A DNA stretch of 56,308 bases from Crocinitomicaceae bacterium (GCA_029251865.1 JAQXCN010000058.1:1-56308); one strand, 5' to 3'; shown: positions 9,222 through 18,510, counted from the stretch's first letter. Numbers and translations: made by a program. The notes: generated by a model not told the origin, from the sequence alone.

Positions 9222-12200
9222 GATTCAGTTATTTATACTCGGTCTAATTGGTATTCCATTAGCCCTTTTCTCTCAAACAATGTCGAATGAAGAGGGAATT
9301 GAATATTATAACGCCATTATATCCGATCCAAATAGTTCAGATACGGCCATTGCACATTCCTATTTAGAATTATCATCTCTTCTTTATGTCTCCAACATAG
9401 ACACAATGATTCCTTTGTGTAACCGAGTGATTGAAATCGTTGGACCTAAACTTGCTCAATCTCCTGCAGAAAAGGAAAGGATGGTGTTATTAAACCTTTA
9501 TTCAGGTGCCTTAAACAATATTGCAGTTGTTTATATGACGAATGGAGAGATTGAAAGATGTTTGGATTATTTGGAACAAAGTCTTGAGATTTGTCAAAAA
9601 ACAGCGGATAATTATCAAATTGCTACAGCGTTAAATAATATTGGTTATATATTGAACGACCAGGGTAATATAACCAAAGCACTCGATTACTACCATCAGA
9701 GTTTAGAGATTTCGAAGAAAATAGATGATAAAATAGGAATTGCTACGCTTCTAAATAATATTGCAGCGATATATAAAGAACAAAATAATTTAACAGAAGC
9801 ATTAGATTATTATCAGAGAAGTCTTCCAATGCTTCAATCAGAACGCCAACAGCAAAAAATTTCAGGTGTATATAACAGTATTGGTTCAGTTATAGAGCGG
9901 CAAGGCAATAAAAATCTTGCCATGAAGTACTATTTAAAATCTCTTGAGATCGCAAGGGAAATTAAAGATAAAAAGGGTGTGGCCAACTGTTACAGTTCAT
10001 TGGCTGGCTTATATTTGAGTAATAATGAAATTGATAGTGCATTCATATATCACGATAAGAGTTTGGCACTGAGAAGGACAATTGGTTTTAAGGATGGTAT
10101 TGCGATTTCAACGGTAAAATTGGCAGAAATTGAATTTCTAAGAAACAAACCAAGAAGCGCCAAATTATATGCCCTTGAGAGTTTAAAGATTTCTCAGGAA
10201 ATAGGCTTTCCAAGAAATATTATAAAAGCCACGAAATTACTGAGTGAAATTTATGAAGTTGAAAATAATAGCAGCGAAGCCTTAAAAATGCTTCGGTTAA
10301 ATATCCAATTCAAAGATAGTATGGATATAATTGAATATAACAAGGCAATAATAGAAAGGCAAGCGAAGTACGAGTACGATATCACAAGAAAAAAAGACGT
10401 GTTAGAGCATGATCTTGAACTTGCAATCAAAGATGAAAAAATCAAAAATGGGAAATCTTTCAATTACCTTCTTGTTGCACTGCTTGCTCTTGTGGCCATA
10501 TTTATGATTGTGATTATTGAGCGATTAAGAAAAATAAATAACCTTAAATTGAGTTTAGCGATTAAGAATTCTGAAAATGAAAAGTTAGTAGTCAATCTGG
10601 AATCGGTTGTTGAAAATAGAACTTTAAACCTAAAGGAATCGCTTGAGCTTATAGAGGTCAATGAGAAAAACTATAGAGATCTTTTAGATAAATCCTCTGA
10701 AATGATTCAAATGCTGGATACTCAGGGATTTATAACCTATGTGAATCAGGCTTGGTTAAATAACATGTCTTTTAGTTCTTTAGACGAGGTTAAGGGCCGG
10801 TCGATTTCTGATTTTCTTACTGAAGAGACGGGAATAAAATTCCAAACTATTATGCCGGAGCTGATGCAAGGTCATTCCGTTGATGAGTTGTCTTGTGAAT
10901 TCCTTACAAGTAGGAGTCGTGAAATAATTCTCAAAGGTCGTACGCGGCCGATTTTGAAAGATGGTGAATTTTTTGGTTCTCAAGCTTTTTTCTTTAACGT
11001 CACGGATGTGGAAAAAGCGAAACGTGAGATGGATCAGATGGCCAGATTCAAGGAAATCATGTTGAATATTACCACGGAATACATCAATGCACCAATTTCT
11101 GAAATCGATAATGTAATTAACACCTCTCTTTTCGAAATCGCACAATTTTCATCAGCGGATCGCGCCTATGTGTTTAAGTATGATTTTGAGAAGGAAATTT
11201 GTTCTATTACACACGAGTGGGTGGCTGAGGGAGTTCCTTCTCAGATCGAGGAACTTAAAGCTATGCCGTTCTCGAAGGTTCCTTTGTCTCTCAGTTTACA
11301 TAAAAAAGGTGAGCTTGTTGAGTTTTCTGATGTTGCTGATGTTAAAGATGAAAGAGTTCGGAAAGTTCTAAGCGATGAAGGAACGCAGAGTATGATTTCT
11401 ATTCCAATGATGCAAGATAATGAAGCCATTGGTTTTGTTGGTTTTGATATCATGAAAAAGAAACGTGAATTTACGGCGGATGAAAAGAATTTGCTTAGAA
11501 TATATTCCCAGATGATGCTTAATGTTTTTAACAGGATTTCCTATATCGAGGAGCTTCAAAATACCAAAGAAGAGCTCGCTAAGATCAATCGTTCGTTGGA
11601 GAAAAAAGTAATGGAAAACACGAAGAAAAACATGGACCTGTCACGCTCAATTTTGGAGCAGGAAAAACTAGTTACTATAGGTGAAATATCTGCTGGAATT
11701 GCACATGATTTAAACACGCCTTTAGGTACAATTAGGGTAGGTGCGGACAATATCAATTTTATTTTAAATAGTATTTTTAATGGTACCATTTCTGTCTTTT
11801 CAAAAGAAGAACTTGCTCATATCGTTAACCATGTTGAGAAAAACAAAATTGAAATGTATGTTGGCGGCCTTCAAATGCGAAAAGAGAAGGTGAAAATGTT
11901 GGAATATCTTAATGGTTCTTTTCATGATGAATCACCTGAATATTTGGATGAAATTGGTGATTTATTGGTGAAATGTAGATTTGATATAACACAAGAAGAG
12001 GAGATTTCATTGATTTTATCAAAACCTTGTGCCAAGGAATACCTGCAAATAATGAATCAATTACAAATGGCTATGGCTCAGCTTGAAACCATACGGAAAT
12101 CAAGTGATAAGGCAGTTCGTGTCGTGCAGGACATGCGCGCGTTTATTAAAGGAGAAAGTGTTGTTGAGCAAAAGAAAATTAATCTTCGAGATAATATTTC

Positions 12201-12609
12201 AACGGTTTTAGGTGTTTTCAATTATGAAATCAGTCTTAATGTAAATCTTATATTTGATGTTGATACTTCCATTGAATTTATGGGGTACGATATTAAATTA
12301 TTTCAACTTTGGTCAAATATTGTTAAAAATGGTCTTGAAGCCATGTCAGAACAGAAGGAAAAATACCTTGGTATTTTTGCCGAAAAGACAGGAACGCAGT
12401 TAAGAGTTGTATTCGAAAATAATGGGCCAAAAATCCCTAAAGAAATAGCAGAGAGTATTTTTCAAAAATTTTATACCACCAAAGGAACGAAGAGTGGTTC
12501 TGGTTTAGGATTGAGTATTGTGAAAAATGTGCTTAAGGAACACAATGCAGATATAATTCTTGAGTCTGACGAAGCACGGACAAAATTTATAATTACTTTT
12601 GAATTATGA
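9211..12609 (+). CDS. membrane TPR-PAS-GAF sensor histidine kinase
   Basis: The protein has 1132 residues. A signal peptide (about 1-22) is followed by tetratricopeptide repeats (about 60-350), placing a protein-interaction sensor outside the inner membrane. A single membrane helix (about 418-438), a coiled coil, a PAS domain (about 487-600) and a GAF domain (about 620-775) precede the kinase core. His832 is the phospho-acceptor (GIAHDLNTPLG), with an N-box VKNGLEAM and a GSGLGL lid. The kinase core, including a long insertion between the two dimerisation helices, is clearly related to the kinase at 5779-8814. The start at 9211 lies inside the previous receiver gene. The ligand is unknown. 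Confidence 0.92.
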   Translation: MKIRIQLFILGLIGIPLALFSQTMSNEEGIEYYNAIISDPNSSDTAIAHSYLELSSLLYVSNIDTMIPLCNRVIEIVGPKLAQSPAEKERMVLLNLYSGALNNIAVVYMTNGEIERCLDYLEQSLEICQKTADNYQIATALNNIGYILNDQGNITKALDYYHQSLEISKKIDDKIGIATLLNNIAAIYKEQNNLTEALDYYQRSLPMLQSERQQQKISGVYNSIGSVIERQGNKNLAMKYYLKSLEIAREIKDKKGVANCYSSLAGLYLSNNEIDSAFIYHDKSLALRRTIGFKDGIAISTVKLAEIEFLRNKPRSAKLYALESLKISQEIGFPRNIIKATKLLSEIYEVENNSSEALKMLRLNIQFKDSMDIIEYNKAIIERQAKYEYDITRKKDVLEHDLELAIKDEKIKNGKSFNYLLVALLALVAIFMIVIIERLRKINNLKLSLAIKNSENEKLVVNLESVVENRTLNLKESLELIEVNEKNYRDLLDKSSEMIQMLDTQGFITYVNQAWLNNMSFSSLDEVKGRSISDFLTEETGIKFQTIMPELMQGHSVDELSCEFLTSRSREIILKGRTRPILKDGEFFGSQAFFFNVTDVEKAKREMDQMARFKEIMLNITTEYINAPISEIDNVINTSLFEIAQFSSADRAYVFKYDFEKEICSITHEWVAEGVPSQIEELKAMPFSKVPLSLSLHKKGELVEFSDVADVKDERVRKVLSDEGTQSMISIPMMQDNEAIGFVGFDIMKKKREFTADEKNLLRIYSQMMLNVFNRISYIEELQNTKEELAKINRSLEKKVMENTKKNMDLSRSILEQEKLVTIGEISAGIAHDLNTPLGTIRVGADNINFILNSIFNGTISVFSKEELAHIVNHVEKNKIEMYVGGLQMRKEKVKMLEYLNGSFHDESPEYLDEIGDLLVKCRFDITQEEEISLILSKPCAKEYLQIMNQLQMAMAQLETIRKSSDKAVRVVQDMRAFIKGESVVEQKKINLRDNISTVLGVFNYEISLNVNLIFDVDTSIEFMGYDIKLFQLWSNIVKNGLEAMSEQKEKYLGIFAEKTGTQLRVVFENNGPKIPKEIAESIFQKFYTTKGTKSGSGLGLSIVKNVLKEHNADIILESDEARTKFIITFEL

Positions 12610-13013
12610 GCGAAATGAGATATGCTGTTGTGTGCGTTGATGACGACCCATATATCCTTCAAATGTTAGGTTTTCAACTTTCCAAAATCATGGATCAATC
12701 TCACACGCTCATAGAGTATTTCACAGATCCCGATCAAGCGATAGAAAATATTGACTTATTAATCGAAGAGGATATTGATATTATGTTTGTAATGGTCGAT
12801 TATCAGATGCCATCAATGACAGGTGCAGAGTTGATACGTAAATTGAAATTGAAGTACCAAGATTTAAAATGTATTATGTTATCCGGCCAAGCGAATAGAA
12901 CCTCTGTGGACTCTCTTAAAACAGAAAATCTTCTTGAGGAATTTATAGAAAAACCTTGGGATGAAGATGAACTTTTTGACACGCTTCGACCTCTAATTGC
13001 ATTACCTAAATAA
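12606..13013 (+). CDS. single-domain response regulator (receiver only), second copy
   Basis: This 135-residue receiver-only protein has the acidic triad at 12-14, phospho-acceptor Asp65 (VDYQMP), Ser93 and Lys116 (EKPW), all at the same positions as in the receiver at 8811-9221. It overlaps the TPR kinase gene by four bases (ATGA), so the two are translationally coupled. No output domain is present. The pair kinase plus receiver therefore occurs twice in tandem downstream of H-NOX. Confidence 0.93.
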   Translation: MSEMRYAVVCVDDDPYILQMLGFQLSKIMDQSHTLIEYFTDPDQAIENIDLLIEEDIDIMFVMVDYQMPSMTGAELIRKLKLKYQDLKCIMLSGQANRTSVDSLKTENLLEEFIEKPWDEDELFDTLRPLIALPK

Positions 13014-13022
13014 ACCAGTTGA

Positions 13023-14372
13023 ATGAAAACAATACTAATACTTGGTGCGGGGCTTTCCGCTTCTTCCATGATTCGATATCTATTAAACGCATCAAAGGAG
13101 CAGGGTTGGTCTGTACGAATTGTTGATAGAGATTTGGAGCGGGTTGAAAAATTGGTTGATGGTTTTTCCGAAGCAAAAGCGCTCTCTTTTAATGCGTTGG
13201 ACAGAGCACAACGTATAGACGAGATTCAAAATTCAGACCTTGTTATATCCATGTTGCCTGCACGTTTTCATGTTGAGATTGCGCAAGACTGTATTCTACT
13301 TCACAAAAACCTGATCACACCATCTTACATTTCAGATGAAATGAGAGCCTTAGATAAGGACGCAAAGGATTCAGGAATTGTAATAATGAATGAAATAGGG
13401 GTGGATCCTGGAATTGATCATATGAGTGCAATGAAAATCATTGATCACATCAAGGGTATAGGTGGAAAGCTTAATAGCTTTAAGTCTTTCTGCGGAGGCC
13501 TTGTTGCTGAAGAATATGATGATAATCCTTGGAGGTATAAATTTACATGGAATCCAAGAAATGTTGTTTTGGCTGGTAAAGGCGGTACAGCAATGTTTAT
13601 GGATAATCACCAATTTAAATATATTCCTTACAACCGATTGTTTGATCGTCTGGATAGAATTACAATCGAAAATCATGGAAAATTTGTAGGCTATCCTAAC
13701 CGTGATTCACTTTCTTATAAAGAGACTTATGGCTTAGACGGAATCGCTACGTTGTATAGAGGCACCCTTAGAAGACCTAATTTTTGTAAGGGGTTCAATG
13801 TATTTATAGAACTAGGTATGACAGATGATTCCTTTGCAATGACCAACGCAGAGGCGCTTACACCTCGCGATTTCTTAAACGCATTCCTGCCGTATATTCC
13901 TAATTTGTCCGTGGAACAAAAATTCAAATACTTTTTGAGGGAAGACAGAATGTATTTATATGATCAATTTGAATGGCTTGGTGTATTTGGTGATGACCAA
14001 GAATTTGGTTTTAAAGATGCAACACCAGCACAGCTTTTGGAAAAGCTTATGGTGCGTAAAATGTCATTAGCTGAAGATGATAAGGATATGCTTGTCATGT
14101 ATCATGAATTCGAATTCAAGCATGAAGGCAAGGCTAAAAAAATCACTTCGTCAATGATAAATATTGGAGAAGACCAAACCTACACGGCAATGGCGAACAC
14201 TGTTGGCTTGCCCCTGGCAATAGCAGCAAAAATGATTTTGAATAATCAAATTGCTACAAAAGGTGTTACCTTGCCAATAAACAAAGAAATTTACGAACCT
14301 ATTCTTGCGGAATTAAGTCAACATGGAATCGTGTTTAATGAGCAAGAACAAGAAATCAAAGAATATGTCTAA
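13023..14372 (+). CDS. saccharopine dehydrogenase-like NAD(P)-binding oxidoreductase
   Basis: The protein has 449 residues. An N-terminal Rossmann fold is shown by ILGAGLSASS (about residues 5-14) and an acidic residue after the second strand (VDRD). The central GVDPGIDHMSA pattern and the FCGGL stretch are typical of saccharopine reductases/dehydrogenases (Lys9 type), which interconvert saccharopine and aminoadipate semialdehyde plus glutamate. Bacterial members often have other or unknown substrates, and no lysine-catabolism partner is seen nearby. It begins nine bases after the second receiver gene and overlaps the DUF3467 gene by eight bases, so it may belong to the same transcript. Confidence 0.85.
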   Translation: MKTILILGAGLSASSMIRYLLNASKEQGWSVRIVDRDLERVEKLVDGFSEAKALSFNALDRAQRIDEIQNSDLVISMLPARFHVEIAQDCILLHKNLITPSYISDEMRALDKDAKDSGIVIMNEIGVDPGIDHMSAMKIIDHIKGIGGKLNSFKSFCGGLVAEEYDDNPWRYKFTWNPRNVVLAGKGGTAMFMDNHQFKYIPYNRLFDRLDRITIENHGKFVGYPNRDSLSYKETYGLDGIATLYRGTLRRPNFCKGFNVFIELGMTDDSFAMTNAEALTPRDFLNAFLPYIPNLSVEQKFKYFLREDRMYLYDQFEWLGVFGDDQEFGFKDATPAQLLEKLMVRKMSLAEDDKDMLVMYHEFEFKHEGKAKKITSSMINIGEDQTYTAMANTVGLPLAIAAKMILNNQIATKGVTLPINKEIYEPILAELSQHGIVFNEQEQEIKEYV

Positions 14373-14676
14373 GCAGCAGGATGAAAAGCAAATGAATATT
14401 GAATTATCTGAAGAAACTTCTTTAGGAGTATATTCAAATCTAGCGGTAATTACACATTCCCCTTCAGAGGTGGTATGTGATTTTATTCAGGTTATGCCTG
14501 GTATGCCGAAAGGAAAAGTACGGTCTCGGGTGATTATGAATCCACAGAATGCGAAACGGTTTCTCAAAGCCTTACAAGACAATATGAAAAAGTACGAAGA
14601 AAATTTTGGAGCTATTGACGAGCCCAAAAATGACCTTCCTCCAATGAATTTTGGAACGCCTAACACAATGGCCTAG
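14365..14676 (+). CDS. DUF3467 protein
   Basis: This small protein (103 residues from ATG 14365; an earlier in-frame ATG at 14323 would add 14 non-family residues) has the features of DUF3467: GVYSNLAVITHSPSE, then DFIQVMPG and a RVIMNPQNAKRFLKAL helix. The family is widespread in bacteria and has no established function. Its start overlaps the end of the oxidoreductase gene by eight bases, which favours this start and translational coupling. Confidence 0.85.
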   Translation: MSKQQDEKQMNIELSEETSLGVYSNLAVITHSPSEVVCDFIQVMPGMPKGKVRSRVIMNPQNAKRFLKALQDNMKKYEENFGAIDEPKNDLPPMNFGTPNTMA

Positions 14677-14687
14677 ATTGTTCAATT

Positions 14688-15587
14688 ATGCTTGCTGTTT
14701 GCATCCCCGTCTATAACCAAGATGTTTCTCACCTTGTCCTTGAGCTCTTGGAGCAAAAAGAAGCTCTTGATGACAATGTTTCTATCGTTGTTATTGATGA
14801 TGCCTCCTCTGATACTTTTAAGGCGCAGTATGTTGGTTTATCAGAAAGGGTAAAAATAGTTCAGCTTGAACAAAATGTGGGTAGATCAAGAATTAGAAAC
14901 ACCTTCCTTGAGCACACGGACGCCTCTTATTTGCTCTTTATTGATTGTGACTCGAGGATAGTCAAACCGAACTACCTCAGGGATTATCTGAAGGCAATTT
15001 CAACAATCAACCCTCTGGTCTTATTTGGAGCAAGCGAGTACCAAAAGGAAACCCCGAGAATATATTACAGGTTGCGGTGGAGGTATGGTGCAAAAATTGA
15101 AAGTAAAAATTACAACGAACGGATTCAACAACCTATGCTTTCCTTTAAGACAAATAATTTTTTAATCGAAAGAAATACGTTTGTGACCCATCCTTTTAAT
15201 GAAAGTATTTCGGGTTATGGTCATGAGGATACGCTATTCGGCTTTGAATTAGAAAAGAATGGTGTCGTTATTTCACAAATTGATAATCCTGTATTAAACG
15301 CACATTTAGATTCGAATACACAATTCTTAAACAAGACGAATGAGGCCTTAGAAAATCTTATTTATATCTGGGGGTTATCAGGTAATGACAAAGGTCTTGC
15401 AGCGCGCCTAAGAGTGCTTAGCTTTTATTTAAAATATAAAGACTCTGGACGCTTGTCTTGGTTTTTAAGATCAATGGTGAAGCCAGTTCGTTTTCTTCTG
15501 GAAATAGGTTTTGCAAATTTGAAGTTATTTTCGTTGTATAAGCTGTGTTATCTTTTGAAAATCACACACAATCAGAAGCTGCGATAA
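14688..15587 (+). CDS. family 2 glycosyltransferase
   Basis: The protein has 299 residues with a GT-A fold pattern: an opening CIPVYNQ, an IDDASSD nucleotide-binding acidic stretch, a metal-binding DCD (LLFIDCDSR, about residue 86) and GYGHEDTLFGFEL, whose acidic pair is the likely catalytic base region. It would transfer a sugar from a nucleotide-sugar to a surface glycan; donor and acceptor are unknown. No membrane helix is obvious apart from hydrophobic C-terminal stretches. Its end overlaps the end of the convergent GT4 gene by 26 bases. Confidence 0.88.
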   Translation: MLAVCIPVYNQDVSHLVLELLEQKEALDDNVSIVVIDDASSDTFKAQYVGLSERVKIVQLEQNVGRSRIRNTFLEHTDASYLLFIDCDSRIVKPNYLRDYLKAISTINPLVLFGASEYQKETPRIYYRLRWRYGAKIESKNYNERIQQPMLSFKTNNFLIERNTFVTHPFNESISGYGHEDTLFGFELEKNGVVISQIDNPVLNAHLDSNTQFLNKTNEALENLIYIWGLSGNDKGLAARLRVLSFYLKYKDSGRLSWFLRSMVKPVRFLLEIGFANLKLFSLYKLCYLLKITHNQKLR

Positions 15588-16695
15588 TTGCCTCAAGCTT
15601 TTTTCGTTCCACCTGCCAGTTTTCTTCTTTTGCCGCGATTCTACAATTTTCTCTGTGTTTTTCTTGTAAAACGATATCTGCTTTATATGCATTTACAGCG
15701 TCTGAAATTACGGAGGGTTTCGTTTCTGATATAAATGAACCTATGTCGTATTTCACAATAACCTTGGTTATTTCTTTTAGATTTGAACTAAGGATTGGAG
15801 TTTCGGCGTGCATGTAATCAAATAGTTTATTGGGAAGCGCAAGGCCTTGATTAAGACTCGTGTTTTTATCCAATATAAGGCCTAGGTCAGCAAGCCTCGT
15901 AATTTGCATTAGTTGGGCATAGGGCATTCTTGGGATGAATTTGACTTTTAAGTGTAGTTTTTTGTTTGAGACCATTTTTTTTGCCAGAGGAATAACATCA
16001 CCATTGCCCACGAGAAGAAGAACGCAATTTTCGCATTCCTCCATTGCAGTGATTGCTTCCTCTATGCCTCGGTCTTTATTTAAGCCGGAGCCTTGAATAA
16101 TTAAAATAAAGTCATTGCCGTTTAACCCAAGGTTTTTTCTATCTTCTTTATTTTGCCTCTCTTCGCTAAGCAGTGGAACATTACGTATGGTATGAACAGT
16201 AACACCATATTTTTCTTCATAGATCTTGGCTATAGAATCATTTACTGTTATGACATGCGTAAGCTTTGGAAAAATAAATTGTTCTAAAGCCAACCATATT
16301 TTTTGGATTTTTGGTCGAGCGGTGAGTTCTGGTACTTCAGTAAATAGTTCGTGGGTGTCGTAAATAATTCGTGTGTTTTTAAGTTTTGAGATCAAAAAAC
16401 TTGGAGCCAAAGTGTCTAAATCATTCGCATAGATCAAGTCACTCTTTTTTGTAAGAAGAAAAGCGAAAAGTCTTAGGTTTAAAAACACATAAAACAAGGG
16501 GCCCTTTTCAAAAGGCAAACGCAAACGATAGAACTTGTAGTTTTTTTGAGCCATTTTTGGGCTATCTGCCTTTTTTCTCCCAACAAGGGTTACCTCATAA
16601 TTTTGCGCCACAAGAACGGCGCATGTTTTGGCTACGCGATTATCTGTTACGAGATCATTTGAAACACATACGATGGCTTTTTTTTTGTTTTTCAT
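15562..16695 (-). CDS. family 4-like glycosyltransferase (GT-B)
   Basis: The protein has 377 residues. The N-terminal half has the acceptor-domain pattern (SNDLVTDNRV, then DLIYANDLDTL and a YDTHELFTEVPEL stretch). The C-terminal half has a Rossmann donor domain, with IIQGSGLNKDRGIEEAI and GLALPNKLFDYMHAETPIL, the usual site for nucleotide-sugar contacts. It is probably a cytoplasmic enzyme of surface polysaccharide or glycoconjugate synthesis; the sugar is unknown. It converges on the GT2 gene with overlapping 3' ends and is divergent from the tRNA operon. Confidence 0.88.
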   Translation of the reverse strand: MKNKKKAIVCVSNDLVTDNRVAKTCAVLVAQNYEVTLVGRKKADSPKMAQKNYKFYRLRLPFEKGPLFYVFLNLRLFAFLLTKKSDLIYANDLDTLAPSFLISKLKNTRIIYDTHELFTEVPELTARPKIQKIWLALEQFIFPKLTHVITVNDSIAKIYEEKYGVTVHTIRNVPLLSEERQNKEDRKNLGLNGNDFILIIQGSGLNKDRGIEEAITAMEECENCVLLLVGNGDVIPLAKKMVSNKKLHLKVKFIPRMPYAQLMQITRLADLGLILDKNTSLNQGLALPNKLFDYMHAETPILSSNLKEITKVIVKYDIGSFISETKPSVISDAVNAYKADIVLQEKHRENCRIAAKEENWQVERKKLEAIIAASDCV

Positions 16696-16769
16696 TGCTA
16701 CATTTGCAATGTATTTAAATAAACTTTTTTCTCAAAAGAAAAACTTGATTAAAATTATTCTTAAAAAAG

Positions 16770-16799
16770 TTTGTGATAAAAAAAAGTTTCATACATTTG
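16770..16799 (+). promoter_or_regulatory. promoter of the tRNA-tuf operon
   Basis: A -33 TTTG (16770-16773), an 18-base spacer and a perfect -7 TACATTTG (16792-16799) match the Bacteroidota housekeeping promoter. The predicted start is near 16806, about 57 bases before the first tRNA. Position upstream of a strong tRNA-tuf operon supports it. Confidence 0.7.
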
Positions 16800-16862
16800 C
16801 AGTCCCAAAATTAAACAATTTGGGAAAGAATACGTTCTTTTTTTTGTGCACCAACAAAAATT

Positions 16863-16936
16863 GCCGATGTAGCTCAGTTGGCCAGAGCAGCTGATTTGTA
16901 ATCAGCTGGTCGGGGGTTCGAATCCCTCCATCGGCT
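16863..16936 (+). tRNA. tRNA-Thr (anticodon TGT)
   Basis: The cloverleaf is complete: acceptor GCCGATG pairs with CATCGGC, the T-arm contains GGTTCGAATCC, and the anticodon loop TTTGTAA gives TGT. The discriminator is T and CCA is not encoded. First of four tRNAs upstream of tuf. Confidence 0.97.
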
Positions 16937-16947
16937 CGGAAATTGTT

Positions 16948-17029
16948 GGGGAGATACTCAAGCGGCCAACGAGGACAGACTGTAAATCTGTTGGTTTTAC
17001 CTTCGCAGGTTCGAATCCTGCTCTCCCCA
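16948..17029 (+). tRNA. tRNA-Tyr (anticodon GTA)
   Basis: A class II tRNA of 82 bases with a long variable arm. Acceptor GGGGAGA pairs with TCTCCCC, the anticodon loop CTGTAAA gives GTA, and the T-loop is GGTTCGAATCC. The discriminator is A and CCA is not encoded. Confidence 0.97.
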
Positions 17030-17042
17030 CAGAAAGAAATAA

Positions 17043-17115
17043 GCGGGAGTAGCTCAGTTGGTAGAGCGTCAGCCTTCCAAGCTGAATGTCGCGAGTTCGA
17101 CCCTCGTCTCCCGCT
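17043..17115 (+). tRNA. tRNA-Gly (anticodon TCC)
   Basis: Acceptor GCGGGAG pairs with CTCCCGC; the anticodon stem TCAGC/GCTGA closes the loop CTTCCAA, giving TCC. The D-arm and T-arm are canonical, and CCA is not encoded. Confidence 0.97.
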
Positions 17116-17131
17116 CACTTTCATTTGGGCT

Positions 17132-17203
17132 GCCGGTGTAGCTCAGGGGTAGAGCGCTTCCTTGGTAAGGAAGAGGTCACGAGTTCAATTCTCGTCATTG
17201 GCT
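17132..17203 (+). tRNA. tRNA-Thr (anticodon GGT)
   Basis: Acceptor GCCGGTG pairs with CATTGGC using two G-U wobbles. The anticodon stem CTTCC/GGAAG closes the loop TTGGTAA, giving GGT. It lies 70 bases upstream of the tuf start, an arrangement seen in many bacteria. Confidence 0.96.
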
Positions 17204-17273
17204 CAAAAAAAAATTGCGCTTGCGCAGGAATGTTGTAAAAAAGTAAATTATTAATTAAGTAACAAATAGAAAA

Positions 17274-18460
17274 ATGGCAAAGAAAAATTTGTAAGAAACA
17301 AACCGCATTGTAACATTGGTACAATAGGTCATGTCGACCACGGTAAAACAACTTTGACAGCTGCGATTTCAAGCGTATTGTCAAACCAAGGTCTTGCAGC
17401 TGCAAGAGATTTTAGTTCAATTGACAACGCTCCTGAAGAGAAAGAGCGTGGTATTACTATTAACACATCTCACATTGAGTATGAAACAAAAGCCCGTCAT
17501 TACGCGCACGTTGACTGTCCAGGTCACGCCGATTACGTAAAGAACATGGTTACAGGTGCTGCTCAAATGGATGGAGCAATTTTAGTTGTTGCTGCTACAG
17601 ATGGACCAATGCCACAAACACGTGAGCACATCCTTTTAGGAAGACAAGTTGGTGTTCCAAGATTGGTTGTATTCATGAACAAAGTGGATATGGTTGATGA
17701 TGAAGAATTACTTGAATTGGTTGAAATGGAAGTTAGAGAACTTCTTTCTTTTTATCAGTATGATGGTGATAATACTCCAGTTATTCAAGGTTCTGCTCTC
17801 GGAGCATTGAACAATGAAGACAAATGGGTTGCTACCGTAAACGAATTGATGGAAGCTGTTGATACGTATATCGAACTTCCTCCACGTGACGTAGATAAAC
17901 CTTTCTTGATGCCAGTTGAAGATGTATTTACGATTACAGGTCGTGGTACTGTTGCAACAGGAAGAATCGAAACAGGTGTTTGTAACACAGGTGATCCAGT
18001 CGAGATTTTGGGTATGGGTGACGAAAAGTTAACGTCAACCGTTACGGGTGTTGAGATGTTCCGTAAGATTTTGGACAGAGGAGAAGCAGGTGATAACGTA
18101 GGTATCCTTTTGAGAGGTATTGAAAAAGCTCAAATCAAAAGAGGTATGGTTATTTGTAAGCCAGGTTCTACAAAACCACATCACGAATTCAAAGCAGAAA
18201 TATACGTATTGAAGAAAGAAGAGGGTGGGCGACACACTCCTTTCCACAACAAATATAGACCACAATTCTATTTCAGAACAACAGACGTTACAGGAGAAAT
18301 CTTCTTAACCGATGGTCGTGAAATGGTTATGCCTGGAGACAACGTTTCAATCGACGTTAAATTGATTGTACCTGTTGCTATGGATAAAGGACTTCGTTTT
18401 GCAATCCGTGAGGGTGGTAGAACTGTAGGTGCTGGTCAGGTTACTGAGATTGTTTCGTAA
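17274..18460 (+). CDS. tuf: elongation factor Tu, with an apparent one-base frameshift at codon 3
   Basis: EF-Tu is the GTPase that brings aminoacyl-tRNA to the ribosome. The P-loop GHVDHGKT, the switch region, NKVD and all three domains are intact in one frame up to TAA 18458-18460. However, the natural start ATG (17274) runs out of frame: reading from it meets TAA after six codons. Inserting one A into the AAA run at 17279-17281 would restore the expected [17 protein letters not shown] start and a 395-residue protein. In the main frame a stop at 17267-17269 and no ATG, GTG or TTG before 17354 rule out another start. An assembly error in a homopolymer is the simplest reading, since EF-Tu is essential. 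The gene sits between tRNA genes, as is usual. Confidence 0.95.
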
Positions 18461-18485
18461 GGTTTACGAAAATAAGTTTAAAATA

Positions 18486-18510
18486 GGGGGAACTTTTTGT
18501 TCCCCTTTTT
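18486..18510 (+). terminator. hairpin terminator after tuf
   Basis: A seven-base stem GGGGAAC / GTTCCCC with a TTTTT loop is followed directly by TTTTT. It sits 26 bases past the tuf stop and just before tRNA-Trp, so it probably limits, rather than fully blocks, read-through into the secE-nusG genes. Confidence 0.8.

Noticed and set aside
9640-10100. Possible DNA repeats in the TPR region
   Set aside because: The periodicity is at protein level (TPR units) and the DNA copies are diverged.
16789-17405. Open frames on the minus strand across the tRNA genes
   Set aside because: They are antisense translations of tRNA genes and of the tuf start, a well-known source of spurious proteins.
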